Part shown: positions 25,280 to 34,089 of the stretch, one piece after another
How positions within the stretch are numbered: the stretch's first letter is position 1
Layout: each line of letters opens with the position of its first letter
NCBI GenBank assembly: GCA_964292695.1
Contig: CAXYWB010000005.1
Span: 1-63,818, forward strand
DNA length: 63,818 bases
From: UPXZ01 sp018055865
Lineage (GTDB): Bacteria > Bacteroidota > Bacteroidia > Bacteroidales > Paludibacteraceae
Direction: 5' to 3'
Made by a program: the position numbers and the translations under genes
The notes under the pieces: model-generated
The model's database searches: none
What the model was told of the DNA's origin: nothing
What the model saw: the letters and a program-made list of their open reading frames with translations, nothing else

Positions 25280-26413
25280 TTAATCGTTGAGCAGCATAGG
25301 CATCAACAACATCAGAATATCCTCTCCTTCTTCGTTTTGAAGGGGAAGCAGGATTCCGGCACGCGACGGATCAGCCAGTTCGAGCACCACTTCGGCGGAG
25401 TCCACATTGCCCAGCATTTCAACCAAAAAAGTTGATTTAAAGCCAATCTTGATGGTTTCGCCTTCGTATTGGCAGGGAATGAATTCTTCTGCAGAAATAG
25501 AGAAATCAATATCCTGAGCCGAAACGTGAACCTGATTTTCAGAAAAATCAAGTTTTATGAGATTGCTTGCCTGGTTTGAGAATACCGAAACGCGTTTCAG
25601 AGTATTGAGCAATGTGAGGCGGTCGATAATAATTTTGAAGGGATTATTTTTGGGTATCACACCGTTGTAATTTGGATATCGGCCTTCAACCTGACGGCAA
25701 ACCATGGTGTAATTACTCAACTCAAAATATGCATTTTTCTCATCAAATTTTATTGCTACCGTACCGGATTCTTTGGGCAAAATATTGCGGAGCATGGTTG
25801 CCGGTTTTTTAGGTAAAATAAAATTCAGCGCTTCGCCTTCGGCAACCGTAGCTGATTCATAGGCTGTTTTGAAGCGAACCAGCTTATGGGCATCAGTAGC
25901 CACAAGCGTAAGATCGCCCGAAATATCAAAATAAATACCATTCATTACCGGACGAAGTTCATCATCGGCCATGCAAAAAAATGTTTTAGAAATTCCGCTC
26001 AATAAATTTGGAACAGAAAGAGTAAGATGCTGCACGTTATCGCCCAACTGCGGCAGCTGAGGATACATATCGCCACTCTGACCTATAAAATTATACGTTC
26101 CATTGGCAGATGTGATGACCATGGCCAGTGTAGTATCGTCGATATGAAAAGTGAGCGGTAATTCTGAAAACTCACGTAAAGTATCTAATATCAACTTATT
26201 AGCAACAGCTACAGTTCCACTTCCCTCTACGTCCTGGACTTCCATGGAAGTGATCATCGTGGTTTCAATATCTGATGCAGTCATAGTCAACGTATTTCCC
26301 TGAAGACTCAGGAGAAAATTATCCAAAATCTGAAGCGAATTTTTGCTGTTTATTACACGGCTTATTGCTTGCAGGTGACTTAATAGCTCGGTACTCGATA
26401 CAGTGAATTTCAT
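25280..26413 (-). CDS. dnaN: DNA polymerase III beta sliding clamp
   Basis: A 377-residue ring-forming clamp that tethers replicative polymerase to DNA. The three-domain fold is recognisable from MKFTVSSTELLSHLQAISRV and NSLQILDNFLLS in domain 1. The RPVMNGIYFDI segment opens domain 2, YPNYNGVIPK lies near the domain 2/3 join, and the C-terminal LLMPMLLND contains the peptide-binding edge. Length is normal. It has its own promoter and terminator, so it is transcribed separately from the exonuclease downstream. The chromosomal replication origin and dnaA are not in the window. Confidence 0.97.
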   Translation of the reverse strand: MKFTVSSTELLSHLQAISRVINSKNSLQILDNFLLSLQGNTLTMTASDIETTMITSMEVQDVEGSGTVAVANKLILDTLREFSELPLTFHIDDTTLAMVITSANGTYNFIGQSGDMYPQLPQLGDNVQHLTLSVPNLLSGISKTFFCMADDELRPVMNGIYFDISGDLTLVATDAHKLVRFKTAYESATVAEGEALNFILPKKPATMLRNILPKESGTVAIKFDEKNAYFELSNYTMVCRQVEGRYPNYNGVIPKNNPFKIIIDRLTLLNTLKRVSVFSNQASNLIKLDFSENQVHVSAQDIDFSISAEEFIPCQYEGETIKIGFKSTFLVEMLGNVDSAEVVLELADPSRAGILLPLQNEEGEDILMLLMPMLLND

Positions 26414-26460
26414 ATACTCTTTTTTATTTTACGTTTTAATTTGACAGGTAAATAATTTAG

Positions 26461-26468
26461 CAAATATA
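26461..26468 (-). promoter_or_regulatory. Promoter -7 box of dnaN
   Basis: TATATTTG on the minus strand, 48 nt before the dnaN ATG, fits the consensus. The rest of the 210-nt gap to hpt is AT-rich with nothing else recognised. Confidence 0.5.
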
Positions 26469-26623
26469 CAGATTATTTTTAATAAAAGAAACAGAAGGAT
26501 CGTTTTTTATTCATTTTGCTTTTTTGAATAAGTGAGTTTATATTTTCCGGTATTATTATCAAATAAGTTATGGAGGATTTGGATTTTTTTTATACTTTTA
26601 CGTTTAAATTTTTTTAAAACTAT

Positions 26624-27166
26624 ATGGATATGAGCATTATCACAATAAAAGACAAACAATTCCGTCTATCAATACAGGCTGAAATCATTCAGGAATCAGT
26701 AAAAAAAGTCGGAGAACAGATTAATCGGGAGATGGCAGATAAAAATCCAATGTTCATTTGTGTGCTCAACGGTTCATTTATGTTTGCCGGAGATTTGATG
26801 AAAACAGTAAATATACCCTGTGAAATAACCTTTATCAAACTTTCGTCCTACGAAGGGCTTTACAGTAAGGGATCGGTCAAAGAGGTACTCGGACTGAGTG
26901 AGAGCGTAGTAGGCCGAAATGTTGTGATAGTTGAAGATATAGTTGATACGGGCATCACGATGGAAAAAATCATCACATCCCTGGAATCAAAAGGTACCAA
27001 CAGCATAAAGATAGCCACTTTCTTACAAAAACCGGCTGCACTTCAGCGCGATATAAAGATAGACTACATCGCCATGAAAATTCCCAATGAATTTATAGTC
27101 GGATACGGACTTGATTACGACGGATACGGACGTAATCTGAAGGATATATACACTGTGGTTGATTAA
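26624..27166 (+). CDS. hpt: Hypoxanthine phosphoribosyltransferase
   Basis: A 180-residue purine-salvage enzyme that joins hypoxanthine or guanine to PRPP. The PRPP-binding loop VIVEDIVDTGIT (101-112) is intact with the two acidic residues before DTG. The KLSSYEG segment and FIVGYGLDYDGYGRNL C-terminal region are typical of the family. The start could be ATG 26624 or ATG 26630 (MSIITIKD), which cannot be separated. No clear promoter is visible. adk follows 125 nt later, consistent with a purine-related neighbourhood. Confidence 0.95.
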   Translation: MDMSIITIKDKQFRLSIQAEIIQESVKKVGEQINREMADKNPMFICVLNGSFMFAGDLMKTVNIPCEITFIKLSSYEGLYSKGSVKEVLGLSESVVGRNVVIVEDIVDTGITMEKIITSLESKGTNSIKIATFLQKPAALQRDIKIDYIAMKIPNEFIVGYGLDYDGYGRNLKDIYTVVD

Positions 27167-27291
27167 TTCCATTTCAAAAAAAAGTTCAATATTTTTTTAA
27201 TCTGTGGATTGAAAAATAAGTCCGAAAAACAAATCCTTACATTATGTTTATAATTAACCTTTTTCTTCAACGATAAAAAAACAAAACCATC

Positions 27292-27870
27292 ATGTTGAAC
27301 CTAATTATTTGCGGCGCTCCGGGGAGCGGTAAAGGCACTCAGAGCGATTTAATTATTAAAAAATACAATCTTCAGCATTTTTCTACCGGCGATATTCTCC
27401 GGAAAGAAATAGCCGAAGAAACAGAACTGGGCAAATACGCCCATGAATTTATTGCTAACGGACAATTGGTGCCGGATGGCGTGATTATTGACATGATAGC
27501 AGGTAAGATTGACAAATTGAATAAAAGTGAAATCAGCGGAATGATTTTCGACGGCTTTCCACGTACGGTAGCGCAGGCTGTTGCATTGGAAGAACTTTTC
27601 GAAAAACGGAGTCTGAAAACGGACGTTTTGGTAGATCTGGTGGTGGATGAGCAGGAATTAATTGACCGGTTATTATTGCGGGGTCAAACCTCCGGCCGGA
27701 CCGACGACAACCTCGAAACCATCAGAAAAAGGCTGGAAGTGTATCACAGCCAAACCAAACCGGTAACCGAATATTACAAAAAGCTAGGTAAATATGTATC
27801 TGTATATGGAATGGGAAGTATCAATGAGATTTTCGGAAGAATTGCAGATGCCATTGATGGGATAAAATAA
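27292..27870 (+). CDS. adk: Adenylate kinase
   Basis: A 192-residue kinase catalysing ATP plus AMP to 2 ADP. The P-loop GAPGSGKGT (8-16), FSTGDILRKE, DGFPRTVAQA and the LID region LLLRGQTSGRTDDN are present. The LID is short, without zinc cysteines, as in the short form of the enzyme. Length and ends are as expected. A perfect 11-bp terminator separates it from obg. Confidence 0.96.
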   Translation: MLNLIICGAPGSGKGTQSDLIIKKYNLQHFSTGDILRKEIAEETELGKYAHEFIANGQLVPDGVIIDMIAGKIDKLNKSEISGMIFDGFPRTVAQAVALEELFEKRSLKTDVLVDLVVDEQELIDRLLLRGQTSGRTDDNLETIRKRLEVYHSQTKPVTEYYKKLGKYVSVYGMGSINEIFGRIADAIDGIK

Positions 27871-27877
27871 ACATCAT

Positions 27878-27914
27878 AAATCCATTGGCAATCATTTCCC
27901 AATGGATTTTTTTT
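27878..27914 (+). terminator. Intrinsic terminator after adk
   Basis: AAATCCATTGG (27878-27888) pairs with CCAATGGATTT (27899-27909), followed by Ts. It lies between adk and obg. Confidence 0.88.
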
Positions 27915-27942
27915 GAAAAAACAAAAAAAATAAAAGATAAAA

Positions 27943-29094
27943 ATGGGTATAGGATCAAATTTTGTTGATTATGTAAAAATTATTGGCCGATCGGGAAAAG
28001 GCGGTGCAGGTTCAACTCATTTTCACCGCGAAAAGTACATTCCGAAAGGAGGTCCAGACGGTGGAGACGGTGGACGAGGCGGACACGTTATACTTCGCGG
28101 AAATAAAAACCTGTGGACGCTTATCCACCTCAAATATGCCCGTCACATATACGCCGGAGATGGTGGAGATGGCAGCCGAAGCCGCAGTTTCGGCAAAGAT
28201 GGCAAAGATCAGTTGATTGAAGTGCCGATCGGAACGGTGGTTTACGATGGTGAAACCGGAGAATTTCTCTGTGATGTGAAGGAAGATGGTCAAAAAGTAA
28301 TTTTGCTGAAAGGCGGGCGAGGAGGACAAGGCAACTGGCATTTCCGTACGGCTACCAATCAGGCTCCCCGATATTCGCAACCGGGAGAACCCCGCATAGA
28401 AAAAACCCTTATTCTGCAACTCAAAATTCTGGCTGACGTGGGATTAGTTGGGTTTCCCAATGCCGGAAAGTCTACGCTGCTTTCTGTTGTTTCGGCTGCA
28501 AAACCCGAAATAGCCGACTATCCTTTCACTACCCTGGTGCCAAATCTGGGCATAGTACGTTATCACGAAAATCAATCGTTCGTAATGGCAGATATTCCCG
28601 GAATTATTGAGGGGGCAGCAGAAGGAAAAGGTTTGGGCTTGAGGTTTTTAAGACACATAGAGCGTAATTCTATTCTCCTGTTTATGATTCCGGCCGACAG
28701 CAAAAATATCAAAAACGAATTCAACATCCTGCTAAACGAATTACAAAAATACAATCCGGAATTGATTGACAAACAGCGGGTTCTGGCTATTTCAAAATGC
28801 GATATGCTGGATGAGGAGATGATAGGGCAAATGAAGAATGAGTTGCCCGAAGACGTGCGAAGTGTATTTATTTCGTCGGTAAGCGGAATGGGAATTGATG
28901 AACTGAAAGATATCCTGTGGGAAGAACTGAACAAAGATACGAACAAAGTGGTAGAATGGGTGCATCGTCCGGTAGAATTGAGAAGCAACGAGGAGGAAGA
29001 GGATTTAGAAGAGACAGACAACGAAGAGGAAACGGACGATGATGACGATTTGAGTAAATACAAAGGAATCGGGTGGGATGAACAAAACAGCTGA
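27943..29094 (+). CDS. obg: Obg/CgtA ribosome-assembly GTPase
   Basis: A 383-residue GTPase involved in large-subunit assembly and stress response. The glycine-rich Obg fold fills about 1-160 (YIPKGGPDGGDGGRGGHVIL). The G domain follows: P-loop GFPNAGKST (about 167-175), switch II DIPGIIEGAAEGKGLG and SKCD as G4. The C-terminal 40 residues are strongly acidic (runs of Glu and Asp). This tail replaces the OCT domain of some Obg proteins and is usual in Bacteroidota. The 3' end overlaps pgeF by 17 nt. Confidence 0.95.
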   Translation: MGIGSNFVDYVKIIGRSGKGGAGSTHFHREKYIPKGGPDGGDGGRGGHVILRGNKNLWTLIHLKYARHIYAGDGGDGSRSRSFGKDGKDQLIEVPIGTVVYDGETGEFLCDVKEDGQKVILLKGGRGGQGNWHFRTATNQAPRYSQPGEPRIEKTLILQLKILADVGLVGFPNAGKSTLLSVVSAAKPEIADYPFTTLVPNLGIVRYHENQSFVMADIPGIIEGAAEGKGLGLRFLRHIERNSILLFMIPADSKNIKNEFNILLNELQKYNPELIDKQRVLAISKCDMLDEEMIGQMKNELPEDVRSVFISSVSGMGIDELKDILWEELNKDTNKVVEWVHRPVELRSNEEEEDLEETDNEEETDDDDDLSKYKGIGWDEQNS

Positions 29095-29893
29095 TAATCA
29101 GGACATAAAACTGATAAGCTACCCCGTATTGAATCAATTCGATGAAATTCTGAATTTCACCACTACCCGCACAGGTGGGGTAAGTGCTGGTAGTTATGGT
29201 ACCTTCAATCTGAGTTCAAACTCGGGCGATGACTTAAAAAAAGTAATTACCAACCGTGAAATTCTCCTTGAAAAGACCAAAATTGCAAAAGACCGGATGA
29301 TTCTGCCTTTTCAAACTCACAGCTACTCAGTGCTTTTGATTGATGAAGATTTTCTTGCGTCGGATTTGCTTCGGCAAAATGAGAAGTTGAACGGGGTGGA
29401 TGCCCTGATTACCAATATTCCCGGCGTTTGCATTGCCGTATCTACTGCCGACTGTGTTCCGGTTTTACTGTACGACCCTGTCAATAAGGCAATTGCATCA
29501 GTTCACGCCGGATGGAAGGGAACCTGTACGCGTATTGCTACGCATACCGTGAATCTGATGAAAGAAGCGTTTGGTACCAATCCGAAAGACCTTGTGGCGA
29601 CCATTGGACCGTCCATTTCGCCTGACGTGTACGAAGTAGGAGCTGAACTGATTGATGCATTTGTTCATGCCGGATTTGATGTGAAAAAAATCTTTGCCCA
29701 AAGGAAGGGTAAAATTTACCTGAACTTATGGCGGGCTAACAAAGATATTTTGCTCGACAATGGCGTGGATGAATCCAACATCGAAGTTTCCGGACTCTGT
29801 ACGTATTCAGAACCCGATATGTTTTTCTCTGCCAGACGATCAGGCATCAATTCCGGCAGGATGCTCACAGGTATAATGCTCAGGGAGCATTAG
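29078..29893 (+). CDS. pgeF: PgeF/YfiH-family purine nucleoside phosphorylase-oxidase
   Basis: A 271-residue cytosolic protein of the DUF152/LACC1 family. It is reported to act on purine nucleosides and linked in E. coli to peptidoglycan editing. The zinc and catalytic residues are visible: His81 (FQTHSYS), Cys126 (STADCVPVLLYDP) and His143 (VHAGWKGT). The start ATG lies inside obg with a 17-nt overlap, so translation is coupled. Older annotations call the family polyphenol oxidase or laccase. The 3' end overlaps the convergent xseB gene by 4 nt. Confidence 0.9.
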   Translation: MNKTADNQDIKLISYPVLNQFDEILNFTTTRTGGVSAGSYGTFNLSSNSGDDLKKVITNREILLEKTKIAKDRMILPFQTHSYSVLLIDEDFLASDLLRQNEKLNGVDALITNIPGVCIAVSTADCVPVLLYDPVNKAIASVHAGWKGTCTRIATHTVNLMKEAFGTNPKDLVATIGPSISPDVYEVGAELIDAFVHAGFDVKKIFAQRKGKIYLNLWRANKDILLDNGVDESNIEVSGLCTYSEPDMFFSARRSGINSGRMLTGIMLREH

Positions 29894-30087
29894 TCCAAAC
29901 TCTCCAGAATCTTTTCCAGTTCGCTGTCAATTTCATGAAGCTGCTTTTTGCAGGTCTCTAACAGAACGGCTGCACGCTTCACCTTTTCAGAAATCAATTC
30001 CAGATTTATCTCAGAATTACTGTCGATTTCTGCGAGAATTTTCTCCAGTTCGGATACTGATTCGCTGTATGTTTGTTTTTTGGCCAT
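29890..30087 (-). CDS. xseB: Exodeoxyribonuclease VII small subunit
   Basis: A 65-residue helical protein that binds the large subunit XseA to form exonuclease VII, which degrades single-stranded DNA. The characteristic pattern is SVSELEKILAEIDSNSEINL followed by a coiled-coil helix with LLETCKKQLHEIDSELEKIL. I chose ATG 30087 (MAKKQTYSESV) because an upstream ATG at 30105 would overlap the ClC stop. It lies 10 nt after the ClC gene. XseA is not in the window. It converges with pgeF, with a 4-nt overlap. Confidence 0.88.
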   Translation of the reverse strand: MAKKQTYSESVSELEKILAEIDSNSEINLELISEKVKRAAVLLETCKKQLHEIDSELEKILESLD

Positions 30088-30097
30088 AATTTTAATG

Positions 30098-31876
30098 TTA
30101 TTCATCCGAAAAATGTACTAAAACATGTCGGTATGAGTTGAAAATTTTTGATTTTGAAACAAATCCAAGGTATCTTTTTTCCACATCAACTACCGGAAGA
30201 TTCCACGCACCGGTATCTTCAAAAATCTGCATCACCTTTTCCATCGGCAAATCGACCCCAATGGTGGCTGGTGGTGAAATCATCAATTGCCGGACAGTAA
30301 ATCTTTCGTAAAGATCAGGCCTGAACATGATGTTGCGCACCTCGTCGAGCAGCACTATGCCCAAAAACTTTTTGCTGTGAGGATCGACAACAGGAAAAAC
30401 GTTTCGACTTGATTTTGAAATAATCTTAACCAATTCACCTAAGTTCATTTGAGGACTCACGACGGAAAGATCTGTTTCAATCACATTCTCCATTCTCAAT
30501 AACGTAAGCACAGCCCTGTCCTTGTGATGAGTAATCAATTCCCCTTTTTGGGCCAAACGCATGGCATAGAGACTGTGAGGTTCAAAAAGTATGATTGTCA
30601 TGTAGGAAATAGTAGAAACAATCATTAATGTCATAAACAGATTATAACTTCCGGTAAGTTCGGCTATCAGGAATATTCCGGTAAGCGGTGCATGCATGAC
30701 ACCCGACATTACACCCGACATGCCCGCCAGCGCAAAGTTGGACGTGGGAGCGGCAATGCCCACCTGCCCCATGATTGTGGCCACAACAAATCCTGAAATA
30801 CATCCGACAAATAGCGACGGAGCAAATATCCCTCCTACTCCGCCCGGACTTGTGGTAGCCGTAGAAGCAAATATCTTAAAAATAACGATTAATACAAGGT
30901 AAACGACCAGTACCCATATACTTCCTCCCAAATGCTGAAAAAAACTGGTTTGAAGTACGTTTGAAGAATTGCCGTTCAGGAGCGCTTCAATGGTGTTGTA
31001 ACCTTCGCCGTACAGTGGCGGAAAAACAAAAATCAGAACTCCTAATGCAATTCCACCTATTAACAATTTAATTACAGGTGATTGGACTTTACGGAATGAA
31101 ACTTCCAGAAAATTCATTCCCCTGGTAAAATACAACGACACAAATCCGCAAATGACACCCAAAGCAATGAGTTGAGGAATGCGCGCTACCGAAAAAGGTT
31201 CGTAGCTGGTAAACTGAAACATGAAACTGCTTCCGGTAAGAAAATAGGTGAGCGAAGTAGCGGTTACCGACGAAATGAGAAGAGGAACGACGGAAGTCAT
31301 GGTCATATCGAGCATCAGCACTTCGAGCGTGAAAACCAGACCGGCTATCGGTGCCTTGAAGATGCCTCCGATTGCTCCTGCTGCGCCACATCCAATGAGC
31401 AGAAGCATTGTTTTCTGATCCATTTTGAAAAACTTGCCCAGGTTGGAACCGATGGCCGATCCGGTAAATACAATAGGTGCCTCAGCTCCTACCGAGCCAC
31501 CAAACCCAATGGTGACGGCGCTACTCACGATCGAAGTCCAGGTATTGTGAAGTTTGATGATGGATTTTCGTTGCGAAATGGCATACAAAATCCGTGTAAC
31601 CCCGTGGCTGATATCATCTTTTACAACAAATCTGACGAATAAAAAAGAGAGAGTTATACCAATAAACGGAAAAACGAGATACCAAAAATTCACTTCATCC
31701 GGATTGAAGCTATGGGTAAGCAGATTTTGGATAAGATGAATGGCCGATTTGAGAATAAATGCTGCCAATGAGGCAAAAATGCCGACAAAAAAACTTAAGA
31801 TTAGAATAAAATTCCGTTGCTTGATGTTTTTCTCACGCCAAGCAATCATCTTCAGATACCAGGGTTTATCTACCAT
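30098..31876 (-). CDS. ClC-family chloride channel/antiporter with CBS pair
   Basis: A 592-residue membrane protein. The first 430 residues contain the ClC core with about 17 hydrophobic helices. Selectivity motifs are GFGGSVGAEAPIVFTGSAIG (its GAEAP carries the gating glutamate of GxEGP), GGIFKAPIAGLVFTLEV and GGVGGIFAPSLFVG. The cytosolic tail has two CBS domains, which bind adenine nucleotides in other members. Whether it is a channel or a chloride/proton exchanger cannot be decided here. It has a promoter box 25 nt upstream, and xseB follows after 10 nt. Confidence 0.92.
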   Translation of the reverse strand: MVDKPWYLKMIAWREKNIKQRNFILILSFFVGIFASLAAFILKSAIHLIQNLLTHSFNPDEVNFWYLVFPFIGITLSFLFVRFVVKDDISHGVTRILYAISQRKSIIKLHNTWTSIVSSAVTIGFGGSVGAEAPIVFTGSAIGSNLGKFFKMDQKTMLLLIGCGAAGAIGGIFKAPIAGLVFTLEVLMLDMTMTSVVPLLISSVTATSLTYFLTGSSFMFQFTSYEPFSVARIPQLIALGVICGFVSLYFTRGMNFLEVSFRKVQSPVIKLLIGGIALGVLIFVFPPLYGEGYNTIEALLNGNSSNVLQTSFFQHLGGSIWVLVVYLVLIVIFKIFASTATTSPGGVGGIFAPSLFVGCISGFVVATIMGQVGIAAPTSNFALAGMSGVMSGVMHAPLTGIFLIAELTGSYNLFMTLMIVSTISYMTIILFEPHSLYAMRLAQKGELITHHKDRAVLTLLRMENVIETDLSVVSPQMNLGELVKIISKSSRNVFPVVDPHSKKFLGIVLLDEVRNIMFRPDLYERFTVRQLMISPPATIGVDLPMEKVMQIFEDTGAWNLPVVDVEKRYLGFVSKSKIFNSYRHVLVHFSDE

Positions 31877-31900
31877 TTCAGTTCATTTTTCTAAAAAAAG

Positions 31901-31908
31901 CAAAGATA
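31901..31908 (-). promoter_or_regulatory. Promoter -7 box of the ClC gene
   Basis: TATCTTTG on the minus strand, 25 nt before the ATG at 31876, fits the consensus. Confidence 0.55.
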
Positions 31909-31960
31909 ATGGTTTTTTATTTTGAAAGGGAAAGTTTCGACAGGAAAAGTGAATGAATTA

Positions 31961-33364
31961 TCAGACGCCTTTGCCGCCGAAAATAATTTCAAGTGTCGAG
32001 AGTATGATTTTCATATCGGTGAGAAGATTCATATTTTCCATATATACAATATCGTAATTGAGTCTTTCAATCATTTTTTCGAGCGTATCCGAATAGCCTA
32101 TTTTGATGGGACCCCACGATGTGAGTCCGGGCCGAATCCGATAGAGCAGACAGTAATAGGGTGCATCCTGTATTATTTGATCAATGTAAAATTTTCTTTC
32201 GGGCCGGGGACCCACTATACTCATGTCGCCCCAAATTACATTTATAAACTGGGGAATTTCATCAAACCTGTATTTGCGCATAAATCGCCCCATATTGGTT
32301 ATGCGTTCGTCGTTGGAGCTGCTGAGTTTGGGTGTCCCTTTTTCGGCGTTAACCTGCATGGTTCTGAATTTCAGCATTTCGAACGATTTGCCGTGAAGTC
32401 CGATTCGTTCCTGTTTGAATATCACGGGACCTTTCGAATCGAATTTGATGGCTATGTAAAAATAAATAATGAGCGGTGAAAGTAGTACAAGGCTGAAAAA
32501 GGAGACAAAAATATCAACGGTTCTTTTCACACTAAGTTCCCAATCGGGCATGGTGGGTTGTGTTACGCTCACCAGAGGGTTAAGTCCGTACTTCTGGATT
32601 CGGACTTTTCCGGTAAGTATCTCGTACAACCTTGGAGTAAACTGTATTTCAACATCGAACTGAAACAACTTGTTGATAATACTGAATATTCGTTGTTCGC
32701 TTGCATCGTCCAACGCTACAATCACTTCCTTCACATTCATCGTTTCAATCACTTTACCCACATCGTACAAACTTCCAACAATTTGCCCCGGGTTAATATC
32801 CTTTTCTTGTGTATCTGCTTTGATAAAGCCTGCTACAGTATTGAAATAGGAAGTTTTAGATACTTCGTCCGCTATTCGTTTGGCGTTATCGCCCGTTCCC
32901 ACTATCAGCGTGTTAATCGTCCATCGCTTCTTTCTGAATTGATTCCTTATGCTGGTGCTTTGTATTATTCTGAACAGATAAGTCACTGTAAACAACATCA
33001 CAATCAAGACCACGAGCGAATAATAGTAGTTTTGATAACTTACTACTGCATCGTCGAGCAGCAATACAAAGAATATAATTACTGAAATAGCGACAGTGGA
33101 AAGAAAAGTGGTGAAAAATTCAATCAGTTTGGATTCTTTGATAGGATTAACATAATATCCTGATAAATAATGAATTGCAATACAAAGAACCGGGAAAAGC
33201 ACCAAATTGGTATAGTAATTATAATTCGGCACAAAAACGGAAATTCCGGAGAACAACTGTCCGTCGTTGACCACCCTTCTGAAAACCATAAAAAGCACCC
33301 ATACTAGTACAGCTGCCAAAACATCAACAATCAAGTATCTTGAAATGAGTATTTTTTTATTCAT
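31961..33364 (-). CDS. Polyprenyl glycosylphosphotransferase (WcaJ/WbaP-like)
   Basis: A 467-residue membrane enzyme that transfers a sugar-1-phosphate, probably glucose or galactose, to undecaprenyl phosphate, starting polysaccharide synthesis. The first 150 residues hold four to five hydrophobic helices. A Rossmann-like CoA-binding region follows (NTLIVGTGDNAKRIADEV). The catalytic domain begins at KRTVDIFVSFFSLVLLSPLI and contains FKQERIGLHGKSFEMLKFRT and DEIPQFINVIWGDMSIVGPR. I chose ATG 33364 over an in-frame GTG at 33379, leaving a 7-nt gap from tsaC. No other polysaccharide genes are nearby, so its pathway is unclear. Confidence 0.9.
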   Translation of the reverse strand: MNKKILISRYLIVDVLAAVLVWVLFMVFRRVVNDGQLFSGISVFVPNYNYYTNLVLFPVLCIAIHYLSGYYVNPIKESKLIEFFTTFLSTVAISVIIFFVLLLDDAVVSYQNYYYSLVVLIVMLFTVTYLFRIIQSTSIRNQFRKKRWTINTLIVGTGDNAKRIADEVSKTSYFNTVAGFIKADTQEKDINPGQIVGSLYDVGKVIETMNVKEVIVALDDASEQRIFSIINKLFQFDVEIQFTPRLYEILTGKVRIQKYGLNPLVSVTQPTMPDWELSVKRTVDIFVSFFSLVLLSPLIIYFYIAIKFDSKGPVIFKQERIGLHGKSFEMLKFRTMQVNAEKGTPKLSSSNDERITNMGRFMRKYRFDEIPQFINVIWGDMSIVGPRPERKFYIDQIIQDAPYYCLLYRIRPGLTSWGPIKIGYSDTLEKMIERLNYDIVYMENMNLLTDMKIILSTLEIIFGGKGV

Positions 33365-33371
33365 GCTGTTG

Positions 33372-33947
33372 CTATTCACGAATTATTTGTATCTCGTTTT
33401 TTACTCCAAGCTTAATGATGGAGCTTGCTTTGGCCGGTGTTTTTTCATCTCGTCTGAAATTGACCACATAGTCCACAGCCTGAATAATTTCGCCGGCTAT
33501 TTCGTCAAAAAAAGCAGGTGATTTTGTTCCGCTTACATTGGCCGATGTTGATACAATTGGCTTTCGGAACATTTCACACAATTTTTTCGAGAAGGGTTCT
33601 TCAGTTACCCTGATTCCAATTGTTTGATCGTCGCCAATCAGATTTGGTGCCAGATTTCTGGCTCCCGGATATACAATAGTCAACGGATTGGTAGTCAGTT
33701 CAATCAACTCCCAGGCCATTTCAGGAATTTCGGTAACGTATGCCTGCAATTTTGCCGGTGAATCAATGAGCACCAGCATCGATTTGGTTTCGGTCCTTTG
33801 CTTTATATCATACACTTTTTTTACTGCAGCCTCGTTCGTAGCATCGCATCCTAAGCCCCAGATGGTATCGGTCGGATACAAAATGACCCCTCCACTTCGC
33901 AGCACTTCTACGGATTTTTTTATTTCTTCTGTCATTTTCTCCTTCAT
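33372..33947 (-). CDS. tsaC: L-threonylcarbamoyladenylate synthase (TsaC/YwlC)
   Basis: A 191-residue enzyme making threonylcarbamoyl-AMP for the t6A37 modification of ANN-reading tRNAs. The YrdC/Sua5 fold is recognisable from GGVILYPTDTIWGLGCDATN, KRTETKSMLVLI and PIVSTSANVSG. Length is that of the short TsaC form without the Sua5 C-domain. The start could be ATG 33947 or ATG 33935 (MTEEIKKS). It is the first gene of a probable unit with the glycosylphosphotransferase 7 nt downstream and is divergent from ald. Confidence 0.93.
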   Translation of the reverse strand: MKEKMTEEIKKSVEVLRSGGVILYPTDTIWGLGCDATNEAAVKKVYDIKQRTETKSMLVLIDSPAKLQAYVTEIPEMAWELIELTTNPLTIVYPGARNLAPNLIGDDQTIGIRVTEEPFSKKLCEMFRKPIVSTSANVSGTKSPAFFDEIAGEIIQAVDYVVNFRRDEKTPAKASSIIKLGVKNEIQIIRE

Positions 33948-34036
33948 ATCAGGATTAAAACGTAATTAAACTTCTTTTATTTCAAATGTTTTCGTCAAAA
34001 TTAATAGATTTTCGTGATAAAAAAAATTCTTATGCA

Positions 34037-34068
34037 TTTGCTCATTTCAGTAATAGTAATTAGATTTG
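34037..34068 (+). promoter_or_regulatory. Promoter of ald
   Basis: TTTG (34037-34040), 20 nt, then TAGATTTG (34061-34068). Both elements and the spacing match the Bacteroidota consensus exactly; the ATG follows 21 nt later. Confidence 0.7.
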
Positions 34069-34089
34069 TAGTCATCAAAAAAAACGGCC